In this document: piece after piece, positions 41,734 to 54,800 of the stretch
How positions within the stretch are numbered: the first letter of the stretch is position 1
Layout of the letters: every line of letters starts with the position of its first letter
Origin: Diploptera punctata
Lineage: Eukaryota > Arthropoda > Insecta > Blattodea > Blaberidae
Direction: 5' to 3'
Length of the DNA: 64,000 nt
Assembly: GCA_030220185.1 (NCBI GenBank)
Contig: JASPKZ010001233.1
Location: forward strand, 1,116,001 to 1,180,000
Position numbers and translations under genes: made by a program
Notes under the pieces: model-generated
Seen by the model: only the letters and a program-made list of their open reading frames with translations
What the model was told of the DNA's origin: nothing
The model's database searches: none

Positions 41734-44700
41734 GTAAGAACTTCAATTTTGTGTGTATGTACTGGTATAGTTACTAATTAAGATCTAGACCAGAGAAAAA
41801 TAGTGAACGTAGAAATTCTGAGATACTGTTGTTTAAATTTATTATATGATACTGGTAGCTAAATTATTGTATTAACCCTTATATTGGCAATGTATCTTAT
41901 AAGGTACATTGATTTGTTTATCAGAAAAAATTTACTTTAACTTACCTTATATATTTTCAAAGTCCCAATGAACAAAAGTGCGCATGCACCAGAGTTTATA
42001 GAGCCAGCGATAACCACCATCAAACGACATAAAGATTATTATTGTTGTTTTGATTATCATTCTTTTTGTTTTATGTATTTAGACACTTAAAATGTAATGA
42101 ACCTAAAAGCTAACTAACTAACTCATACTTAACCTAATTCAATTATTCTAACCTAGGGTGGATCCCATGAAATACCTTTCTTTTTTCACTCCTTAATAAT
42201 CGCAACCATTGATAATCCATTGGTTCGAAGTATGTAATATACTCTCTGGAGAAAATAGCAAGTCACCAACACAATATGTATATTTGAATAAATACTTAAA
42301 AATTCTAAAATAAAGTTACAAAAATTGTTTTAAATATTTTAAAATATTTAAAAACGTTACTAAATGCAGAAGAAGAGTTATAATTCACAACAATAAACAG
42401 AAAAATAAAGGGTAAGTGTTTGTAAACTTGAGCCCATTTATCTAATATTCTTTATAGAACAATAGAAAAACACGAGAGGAGAAATTATGGGGATTTGTGG
42501 CTTTAGCTTACCTGAAATATTTTTGAAGTCCTATAGAACAACAATGCACATGCACCACAGTTTATAGAGCCAGCAATAACCCACCATCGGACCACATATC
42601 GATTATCATCCTTGCCACATCGATTATTATCAATATCGTACTAAAGTTTATACTGCTTACGCTAGATGGCAGTACGTCACTATGAAATTTAAATGACCTA
42701 ATCTTTGAAATAAATCCCCAAATCTATGTTAAAGAAATATATTGATATTAAAATTACCAAACGTTTATTAAAAATGGGTGTACACTTAAACCAGCGATAG
42801 AAAAATCATAGACTAAGTAATATACTCTGTGGAGAAAATAGTCAGCATCACAATATTGTCTAACAGTGTCATAATGTTGTGATTTGCATAATTAAATAAA
42901 TACTTAAAAATTGTCAAATAATGTTATAAAAATTGTTTGAAAAAGTTTAAATTATAAAAAGAATGTTAGTAAATACAGAAGAGGAGCTATAGTTTACAAC
43001 AATAAACTGAAAAATCAAAGGTAAGTTAAACTGATGAATAGCCGAAATTACTTAAATTCATGTCAAATTGTGTAATAATGTACAATAATAATAATCTGCG
43101 AGATACAAGGCATTTAGAGTCGGAGTCGACTTTGACTACGTGAACCAAATAGAGGACCCAAATTTCTGACCAAAAGGAGTCAACGTACAAAGGTATTGAA
43201 AACAAAGTATAGGAAGACACTAATTCTAGTTACTTCTATGCACAACTTGTCCGCATTTTCGTTTATTATTATTGTACATTATTACAATAATAATAATAAA
43301 TTAAAAATGTGCACAAGTTGTGCATAGAATTAGTGTCTTCCTACACTTTGTTTTCAGTATCTTTGTTTTCATCATGAAATATAATTACATAAGAATAAAA
43401 AATGACGTTGAAACCGGAGAAATCATCAAACAAACAAATGGGGTATTACAAGGGGACTCCAATAGCCCTACACTATTCAACATCCTCACAGCAGACTGCC
43501 AAGTATAATAAAAGGCAATCAAACAACCATAATAATGTATACAGATGACATGGTGATTGGATCCCAAAATAAAGCAGAAGTGCAGGAAATAGTGAATAAA
43601 TTAGAAGAATGAGAAGAATGGGCACATCAAAATCAACTCAGTAAATGAGGACAAGACAGTTCATTCAGAAAAGGGGGAAGGATAACAGCAGAAGATACCA
43701 TCACACTGGCAGGAAGTCTTCTAAAGACAGTAGCAGGTACAAATACCTAGGTATCACCATGCAGACCACAGCGACATCCTTTGGCATACACGTCTAAGAC
43801 AGAACAGCAGCAGCAATAAAAGTGATCTACAACATCAAGAATGTTACAAAACTAACAACAGACACTGCAATGACACTTTTCCACACAACGATAGCTCCCA
43901 TAGTTACATATGGAATTGATATCATATGACACAAATTAACAATCACAAAATAAAGAAAGTAAAAGCAAGCTTAATGAAGAGAACCATTGGAACTGGAAAA
44001 ACAGTGCCATCCAGATTAATTTATAAACTTATGCGAGAAACATATTTCATAGAAGACATCGGGATAGCATACCTCCTACCATCTACAGAACCATATCAAA
44101 AAGTAGTAAAAATCAGGGAACAGAAACGGAAGGAAATAAATGAGGAATTTTACACCTCCAGTGCCATGACAGACAGAAACTGGACAAGAGAATGTCGGAC
44201 ACAGACACATTGTAACCAGACTAGCGATACATGGCTTTCATCATAAAATCTGCAAAAATAGAAAGTTCCTCCAACCAACTGAAGACTGCAGATGCACACT
44301 ATGCAGTGATAAGTGTAAACTTTATTATCTCTCTCTCCTCTCTCCTGGTGCGACAGGCCTAGAAGGCCCTTAGCCTACCAGCCAGATGCTGGCCTCACAT
44401 CCACATGTGCCAATCACAGAGGTAGATGATCATCCAGCCAGTGTAGGGGGTGACATGTGGTCATCATGTTGAATACCCCAGCCGTTATAGCTGGTTTTCT
44501 CAACCTGGAGCCGCTACTTATTGTAGCTACCCAAATGCCTCATGTTGTTGGGTGGCCACTGGTCTCATACTGGTCAAAATACCATGAGAAAATGTCTTCC
44601 CCCATGGAGACTCAAATGAGCATAAGTTCCCGTAACTCTGCACTAAGGCTTCCTGCCTTAACCACTCGGCTACGGCGTGGGACTTTTATCATATCACAGA

Positions 44701-47700
44701 GTGTACAAACAGAACAAAATCAATTAATGAATACAGTAAAGAGTGGATACGAGTGATCAGTGAAAAAGAACATAAAAACTTTTGAAACTAATGCTCTTCT
44801 GAGTGCTCCTTTCTATTATTATTATTATTATTACTACACTTTGTTTTTACTTACTTACTCACTGGCACTATCGAACCCGTAGGTTCATGGCCACGTGGAC
44901 ATAAGCTCTCCATACATCCCTATCCTCAGCCAATGCTTTCCAATCATTCCCTGTATAATCTACTTCCCTCAAATCATAGTTAATGTTGTTCTCCCACCTC
45001 ATTCTTGGTCTACCAACTGGCCGTTTTCCCTCTGGCTTTCCTACAAGAAGTTTCCATGCAGTCTTTCATTCCCCATACGCGCAACATGTCCTGCCCATCG
45101 CAGTCTACGAGACTGTTCTTATTATATCTGGCTTCCTATAAAGACCATGTAATTCATTGTTATGTAGTCTTCTCCATTCACCTGTCTGTTCATCTCTCTT
45201 TGGTCCAAAAATTTTCCTAAGAACTTTATTCTCAAATACTCGTAATCCCCTTTTCTCCCTTAAAGTAAGAGTCCATGTTTCGCAACCATATAATATAACT
45301 GGTAAAATAATAGTTTTATATATTTTCAGCTTAACTTTTTTGAAAGGAGTTGGGATATCAAAAGTCTCTGCAATGCATAATAGCATGCATTTCCAGAATT
45401 GAGCCTATGTTTAATTTCTTTGTGCATCTCATTCCTATTTGTGATTATTGTTCCTAGGTATTTGAATTCAGCCACTTCCTCAAAATTTCCCTCATTTGTC
45501 ATTAGCTGTCCATTTCCATTATATACTGAATTTCTACGTGTGACCATATATTTAGTTTTACTGATATTTACTTCCAGTCCTAATTTCTTAGTGTTACTCA
45601 ATAGTGTGTGCGTGTTGGCCTTTAGTATATCCTCGCTATCGGCCAGTAGTACTACATCATCAGCATAAACTAACAGCTTATTAATACCATTGAGTTGTAA
45701 GCCTTCCTCATTCTCTAAAGATTTAATGGCATGCTCTAGTACAAAATTAAATAGTAGAGGAGATAGTGCACCTCCTTGCTTCAACCCATTCTGGATTTCA
45801 AAAGTGTCTGAAAACTTTTTGCCTACACACACCCTACTCTTTGAGCCATTTAGACACATTCGTATAAGTCTAACTAACTTTTTAGGAATTCCGAACTCCA
45901 GCAGGATACTATATAACTTCTCCCTCTTAATTGAATCATATGCTTTTTTGAAGTCTACATATAGTTGATGTACAGTACCATTATATTCCCATTTCTTTTC
46001 TAAAATCTGTCTTATACTAAAAATCTGATCTGTTGTAGACCTGTTTCTTCTAAATGCACATTGATGATCTCCTAGAATGTCATCAATATAGGGAGTAAGT
46101 CTGCTTACTAATATATTTGTTAGAATTTTGTACGAAGTTGAAAGTAATGATATGCCCCTGTAGTTGTTGCAATCAGTTTTATCTCCTTTCTTATAAATTG
46201 GTACGATAATTGATTCCTTCCATTCATCTCGAAGAGCTTCTTTTTCCCAAATCATACTAAGCAACCAGCGTATCTTGTCCATCAATTTTTCTCCCCCTGA
46301 TTTTATCAGTTCTGCTGGGATTTCATCTGAACCTGATGCTTTATACATCTTCAATTTTTCAATTGCCATTTCAACCTCTAATGCACTTGGCCCTGCGACT
46401 AGCATTTCTGCTGTCTGTAACGTATCCTCCTCAATGTCCTGTTCTGTATGTACATTTAATAGCTGTTTAAAGTAACTTTTCCATCTGTTTAATATACTCC
46501 TAGAGTCTGCAATCATATCCCCATTTTCATTCCAAATTATGTTTGTTCTAGCCTGAAACCCTTTCTTCTCTATACTAATTCCCTGATATAATTCTCTAAT
46601 GTTCTTATTTTTTGCATTCATTTCAAGATCATTAATCTTCTCTCTCAAATATTCCCTCTTTTTACTCTTTAGTAACTTGGTGGTTTCCCGTCTAACACTA
46701 CCCAATTGCTCTAAATTTACCTCATTTTGCTCATGTAACCATTTCATTTTTGCTAGCTTTCTTTTCTTTACAATGTCGGCACATTCCTCATCAAACCATT
46801 TCTTGTTTTGCCTCTTTTTTAAACAACCAATGCTTTCTGATGCTGACAATTTAATAGTATCTCTTATAGCCTCCCATTCTTTATTTATATCAGTTTCTTC
46901 TTCGTTTGCCACATTGTCATCTGAAGATTCCAGTATTTCAAATCTATTAGCAATTTTGATTTGGTATTCTTGCCGCATTTCATCATTTTTCAAGTTTTTT
47001 AATTCATATTTTACAGAATCGTCTTTAGCGTTTGTTCCTCTCATAAGGGATAGCCGTTGTCTGATTTTCACTCTGACCAGATGATGATCCGAATTGCAGT
47101 CTGTCCCTCTAACTGATCTAACATCATTGATGCTACTGTGCCAGCGTTTATCCACTAATACATGATCTATCTGGTTCCACTTTGTTTTTACAGTGTTATT
47201 AATCTGTGCAGGTCTCAATTATTGATCTGGGTAGTTTTTTACATCTTGTAATGTGGTAACGATCACTAGATCACAAAGTTCACATACACATGTTGCGTTA
47301 GGGTCGTGGTAGGTTTTCACTTTACATACTTTGTGGTGGTATCCATGCATTGCTAGGGAATTTACAAAATGTTATATATCTTATAACTTTGCCATGGCCG
47401 GTCCCAGGTCTGGAGATGAGAAAGGATGAGGGGTAGGAATAACAATCTCGTTAAAAAACCAGGGTTCAGTTGGCTCTGACTGATAGTACTCTGTAAGGGC
47501 CCCTAGCCAGGGTTACGGTGAATACCTCAACGGCAGTGTGGGCACAGAAGAAGTCCTTCAACACGGCGCATCTGGCGGAAGAGGCAACTCTATCTCTAAG
47601 GGAAATAGAGAAACGCTGCCTTGCGGTGTAGAGGGATCTTCAAAGGCTATGGGAGGAAAACCCAGACAGAAATTTTCCTGGTCCTCTAAGTTGGGGGTTT

Positions 47701-48822
47701 ATGCTGTGTGCCAGCTCCCCACACATTAGAAAAAATCACAAAATGCTAAAAGACCAAATCAGTCAAAGCCGGACAGAAGATGCCCAAGATCGTAGGCTTT
47801 GGAGGTTTGGCATGGGAAGACAGAATCAGCTGTAAAACCTCGAAATTATAAAGGAAACAAACAACACCTCACTTCTTAATGAGAACGCACCCCAGTCAAA
47901 CCCATTATATGAGATCGTCAAAAACAAGTCAGTTGCTGCTACAAACAGTTGGAGTATACATCACCGTACACAACAACAAGTAGCGGAAACTTAACCTGCA
48001 GAAGATGAAAGATAACTTCCGAAGGCGCTCCAGTTAATTTTATATACGATATTTTAACAAAGTTGAGGACGATGGCACCTACCAACAGCTACAATTTAAT
48101 TTTTAACTTTCATCATAGAGAGATAGTGTATATCTTGGTTGGTTTTCATCCATGTTCTATTTACCATTGTTTCTGTTGAATAAAATTCGGGCCAGATCTC
48201 TGTTGTTTTCTGTCTTCTCATATCTATTAGCTTTCCCCAGTTCTCTCTAAATGGTAGGTTAAGTTTGGTCCTGAGATCTTCTGTTAGGAAGGTCTCTCTG
48301 GCAAATACGTAAGACAAGTCATGATCGGATGTGTTTGGATAATCCTAGTGCTGACTTCAGGAACTTGGCTTCCATGGCCTCTATCATTGACATGTTTTTT
48401 ATAATGTACAATAATAACTTACAGTTTTATATGATTTTGTTTTCCTTGCAGTCTGGAACATTTAAATAACTGGCATGAGAAAATATTGAATTGCCAGGCT
48501 CAAGTTTAGATTAATTTCTCCTTATTTTCCATACTATATTCTTGTAATACTATTGCTCAGAAAAAGTTTAGTATTTGTAGTTCACAAATATTTGTGAGTT
48601 TTACAGAATTGCAGTGCACATACACGAAATGCTCTAATGCTTAAGGTAGCTTCTGCAAGATGGCTCTGAAATTGATGTAACCAACTTTTTCAGTAAATTC
48701 CCATGACTTTTCTTAACCAGCAATTGATAAATATCCTGAGGTTTGTAACTTAATTTAACTTGTAAGTTTCAACCCACAAAACAAAAGAGATATTACATTA
48801 CTATTAAATATTAATTTTTTTA

Positions 48823-48855
<33 letters not shown>

Positions 48856-51800
48856 CTTCGGGTTTTTACAGCTGCTGCTGTCTTCCCGTGCCAAACCTCC
48901 AAAGCCTACGGTCTTGGGCATCTTCGATGCTTAGCCCTCTAGTTTGCATTACTGTCTTCATGTTTTCCTTCCATGTTAACCTTGGTCTTCCTCTTTTCTT
49001 CTTTCTGTTCGGATGCCATTCATATAGTTGCTTCGGCCATCGCTCATCTTCCATTCTTAAAACATGTCCTAACCACTTTAATTCCTTCTCCTCAATTCTT
49101 TCAATAATGCTTTCTTCTGCTTCCATTTTGTTTCTAATTTCCTTATTTGTGACACATTCTAATTTAGACTTTCTGGCACTTCTTCGTAAATAATCCATTT
49201 CTAGAGCTATTAGTCTATTCTTGTAGTACTTATTGATTGTCCATACCTCACTTCCGTACATTGCAACAGATTCCACCAATGTTTTACCAATATATTTTTT
49301 TGTGTCTTTCCAAATATGCTTATCCCACCATATGGAATTTAATGATGATATTATTTTGCTACTCAATTCAATTCTATGTTTTATGTTCTCTTTGCCTATA
49401 CCTTCGATGTTATCCATAATCATTCCCAAATATTTAGTTTGTTTCACTTGCTTTATTTGGATTCCTTCTTCCAATATTAAATTTTCTCTTTCATTGCTAT
49501 TTATTGCTAGATATTCTGTTTTTTTGTAAATTTACTGAGACCCCTTGATTCATATGTGTTTTTCAACCTTTTTTTCATGAATTCCATATCAAATGTCTTA
49601 TTTATATATATATATATATAAATAACTGTATAAAAAAGGTAAAGTGATCCCACTACAGGCCTTAGGAGGCCCTTGGAATAGTAGGAGGTTAAGGCTCCCA
49701 CTTTTTCTAGAGAATCGGCACTTACATCAGCCGGGTTGTCAGCCCTGTGTGACAGCCGCCTTTACCCCTAGAACAAGTGCGTGGTACTGATTTCCATTAG
49801 GGGCTGAGTCGACCCCAGGGCCAGATGGTTTGGGTCAGTTTAAAAATCCTGACCCCACCAGGACTCGAACCCTCTACCTTCCGGCTTGTAGCATAGTGCC
49901 TTAACTACTATGCTTACGGCGTGCCCCCAAAATAACTGTAGTATGTGTATATTGCAGACTTTGAATCAGAAAGCTGGAGAAGGGCGACACAGTGGTGTGT
50001 TAATGTGGCCTGGCGGAAGTGACCAAGTGTACCAAAATATATCAACAACATTCAGTTTGAAATATAACCCATCTGTACCATTCTCTGATCGTGTTGACGT
50101 TGCTGTCTCATGGATTATGGATCCTGAAACTCCTGCTAATTTAGTCTTCTTATACTTTGAGGTAAGTTTTTTGTTTTTTAAGTATTGTACTGTATTCCTC
50201 CAAAACATAAATATAAACAAGTCTGAAGGTCATAAAACTGTGCAGACCCGATCATGATCAGAAGAAATCTTCCAGACTTTTTTTTTTTGGCCATGGTTGT
50301 GAGGTTTAAATCTCCCCAATGTTTCACCAGACATTGTGTCCGGCACCTCAAGGTTTGGCTTGAGATTGGCTCTCTCGTTGACTACCAGCAGTTTCTGGTG
50401 AAATGACGAGGAGATTTAAGCTTCACAGCCAACAAGCCCAAAAGATTTATACTGATTAAATATGAACTTTGGCTGTAAAACCCTAAATAAATAAATATGT
50501 TTATATCCTTGTTTTCCCTGTATTTTTAAATATTATATTATGAAAATATTTTTACATGACCAAAGCCTTTTATGAAACAGCTATAGTACCATTGTTGCTA
50601 TTATTATTATTATTGTTATTATCTTAAAGTTGTGTCAATTGCTATCCTTAACCTTGTAAACAAAACCAGTTGTATTGATAAAAATTGAGGCATAGTAGTG
50701 TGCAATTCTTTAGATTACGGTATATCATAACTTATACAACTAACAAAAACAACTCACTAATATTCTTATTCTTCTTCTTCTTAAACTTAATTTGTAGTAT
50801 TTTCATCCTGTTTATTTCCTAAATCAAGACGTACTGGATGTGCATTCATTGTCTATCCATCTCTTGGCAGGTCTTCCTCTTGTTCTTCTCCCGTCCATTG
50901 GTCTATCTTCTTTAGCTCTTTTTGCAAGCCGGTTTTCTTCCATTCTTTCTATATGACCCTTCCAATATTTTCGTCTATCTATAATAAATTTGGTTATGTC
51001 TTGAATATGGCATTTGCCCCTAATTTCTGTGTTGTGTATTTTATCAAATAATGTTTTCCCCTGAATAGTTCTTAAGATTTTCATTTTGCATGTTCTTATT
51101 ATTTGTTTAGTTTTTGTTGTATCAGCCCTAGTTTCTGCTCCATATACGACAACTGGTCGAACTATCGTTTTGTATATGTGGGTTTTGCTTTCTATTGACA
51201 TATGTTTGTTGCGCCAATTTAAATCTTTCATAGATCCTGATATTTGTGCTGCTTTATCAGCTTGTTTCTTTACTTCTTTTATTAAATTTTTAGTGTTTGT
51301 TATTAATACACCTAAATAATTAAATTCTGACACTTGTTCTATAATTTTTCTTTCCACTTCTAATTTGCATCTTACTGGTTCTTTTGATATTGTTAAGCAT
51401 TTTGTCTTATTCGTGTTAATTTCCATATTATATTTTTTGGCATTTATATTAAATTCATGTAAAGATCTTTGTAAATTATCTTCAGATTCTGAAAGGAGAA
51501 CATCATCTGCGTAACATATTAAGTGAAATCTAGTGTTTCCCATTTTATAACCCAAACGTGGTGGTATGTTTTCAATAATTTTATCCATTATAATATTAAA
51601 TAAGAATGGACTTAAAGAGTCACCTTGCATGATGCCCTTTGTGAGCGTTATTTCTTCAGTTTGCTGTTCTTTTACTTTGATTACTGTTTTGCAGTGTGTA
51701 TTAATTGATATTATTGCTCTAATCAGTTCATTAGGAATTTCATTCTCTCTCAAGATATGTACAACATCTTCAAGCTGTACTCAATCAAAAGCTTTCTTCA

Positions 51801-54800
51801 TATCTATGAAACATAAGAATACTGGTTTACTGAATTCCCATGATTTTTCCACAATTTGTCTATGTAAATTGCATCTAATGTGGATCTATTTTTCCAAAAT
51901 CCTTGTTATTGTTCTTTAATATGGATTAATGCATTTAATTTATTGTCTAATATTTTTGTGAATACTTTTAGAGAACTATTAAGTAATGTAATTCCACGAT
52001 AATTTTCTGGTTTAGTTTTATCACCCTTTTTAAATATTGGGATAGTTATACTCGATTTCCATTCTAGTGGGGTGGTACTGCTTATTATGATATTTTGGAG
52101 GAATAGCTTCTGTAGTTCATTTATCATTCACTAATATTACTTTTTAAAAATTAATGTGTTTTTTCATTATTTAATAAAAATAGATTTAAGATTCGTTAAT
52201 ATATTTACCTAATGCCTTGTATAAAAAGCATAGATTAATTCATTGTAGTTTATTACTTTCTTAGTATTTTTTTCTTTCTTTTCTTTTTATGTATAGTAGA
52301 TTCAAGCTGTTATTCCTTTCTGTATTCATTCTATCATTAATTTAATTTTAATTGTATTTAATTTCATTGTATTATTAGACATTATTTTCATTGTTATTCA
52401 ATTTGACAGATAATTAATTGTTTAGTATGATTATTATTGTAATTTTTTGTATTTATATGTAACATGTTGTCCTGGTGAGTGGAAGAGAAGGCCACATGGC
52501 CTTAACTCCACCAGGCTAAATAAATCTATTAAAAGAAATTATACAGTCGTTCGCAAAAACAAAGTCTAAACGATGACTGTGCAGTTTCAAGAGTCTTCTA
52601 TGGAAGAAAGCTCAAAAAAATGAAAGAAAGAAAAATACCTCTGAAATAATAAATATAATTATTCCTCATCGTAATCCTTTTGTAACAAACTTAGTATGAA
52701 GTCCTTGATAAGTCCCTTCACGTATATTGTATACATAATGACTACAAAAAATCTAAGAATCCAAAGCAATAGTTATAAAACCATTGTCGGGATTCAGACT
52801 TTTTTTTTCAATTAATGATCCTAGTTTTTAGATTTCTTATATAAGTTATACAAACAATAAAACATTGTGAAATCATTAGTCAATTTTCACTCTTCATCAT
52901 ATCTTATGTAATGTTCAGGGAAAAAAGTTCACTGATGACAAAGCAAAAAAAAAAATGCATGCTGTTACATTTTAGTGGTTTAAAGATTAAGGCAAAAATA
53001 ACATACCAATTCATTTGGATACCAATTTTAAGGCTTTATAGAACAGAATTATGTTTTTTTTTTCATGGCACAACTAGAATAGAAGGCTCTTGGCCTATAA
53101 GGGTGATGTCAGTATGTAGAGTTCTCCCAGCCATTACAGCTGGTTTTTTTCAACCTGGAACTATTATTTATTGTTGCTAAATTCTGCACTACCCTGGGTG
53201 AGCACTAAAGGCTATCCGCTCTTAAAATGATCCTCATCAAAACAAGAACATGTGACCTGTTTGATTTTTATTGGTTATGGACACCGACATACAATGTAGA
53301 AGCAATAAGTACGCAAAAAAGTAGTTTCCTTCATTAAATTGAAAATGTGTCCTCTGAATATACTTGTTATTAAGGTAGAATTTTTATCACTCACCTCATA
53401 TTGTTCTTCTTATTTGACTATAAACTAGTTTCAGAATATAGTTTCTGTTCCATCCTCAGTATCGTCACGACAGTTGTTCTGTCGTCCTGAAGAGCTGTCC
53501 TTCGCTCCTTCCATTGGCTGACTGAAAAACCTCGAAACCAGGTCATTCTCACCGGGAATTTCAAACATCAATTTCTTCTTTTCGCTCTTTTGAATGTAGA
53601 TCTTTTCCCAAACAGTAAGTTCTTTTGGTTTTTCTATTTGTTTTAATAATTTAGCTTCTTTCTCGATAAGATTTTTTCAGACCATGCATGGGCAGCGACT
53701 GCAGATTTTTCTACTTCCCCTTTCTTGACATTCCTGAGATGTTCTTTCATTCTAGTTTTCAAATTTCTCTTAGTTTTTCCTATGTAGAATTTCTCACATT
53801 CTTCACATTTAATTTGATAAATCCCTGATTTGTTTTCTTCTTTTATTTTCTCATTCTTATTAGGTCTAATCAGTCTACTGATGCTATAGTCATTTTTGGG
53901 TGCTAACCTTATGTTGAATTCTTTAAAAAAAATTTGAAACTTGTGGCGTTTTAATGGATGATATGTGAATTTTCTGAATTTTACATTTTCTTCTTTTACT
54001 TTTAGAAGAGTGCTTTGATTAATAAATTTTTGTCTTTTGAACTTGTTAATTTTTTTGAGTATCATTTTTACTGCAAAACCATTTTTCGTGGTTATGTTGA
54101 TTATGTGTTCTTTTTCTTTTTCATAATTTTCTTTGTTCATTGGTATGTTCACTAATCTATGTGTCAAACTATTGAAAACTGCTTCTTTGTGAGCTATGTG
54201 ATTGAAACCCTGAAGCTTTTATGTGTCTTCTTTCTGTAAATTCCAAATTCTATATTATTTTCTTCATTCCTTTTTAAGTTGAGATCTAAAAATGGTACGT
54301 TTAATTTTCAAGTTCTGGTGCAGATATGTGGATGACATAATTGCAATAGTTAATCATAAACAGATAGATGATGTATTAAAATTATTGAACATTCAAAGTC
54401 AATTAAATTAATATTGAGAAGCTAAAGCTATTACTATGATAGAAATAAGTAAATTAATGAACACAATTAAATTATTGTAAATCAATGATGATTCATTGCA
54501 ATTGAATGTGGGACCAGTAAAGGAAGGATTTCTGCTTGGATGGGAATGAAGCCTGGATTAGCTCAGTGGCAGAGCATTAGCACGGAAAGCTAAAGGTTCG
54601 GGGTTCGATTCCCAGTTCAGGCAAACCTTTTTCTCTTTACCATTGATTTACAAACAATTTTTCTCTTTACCATTGATTCAAAGCCAAATTATAAAGTTCA
54701 CTATGGAAAAGGAAATCAATGGAGAAATACTATTTTTAGATCTCAACTTAAAAAGGAATGAAGAAAAAAGATAGAATTTGGAATTTACAGAAAGAAGACA

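Noticed and set aside
45399..47084. Plus-strand open frames over the RTE element
   Set aside because: Antisense of the RTE ORF2; Ser/Phe-rich composition is what reverse complement of Lys/Glu-rich coding gives.
54551..54622. Functional tRNA-Ser gene
   Set aside because: The fold is good, but position 33 is not T, the long variable arm of Ser tRNAs is absent, and the sequence is part of a dispersed repeat with constant flanks.
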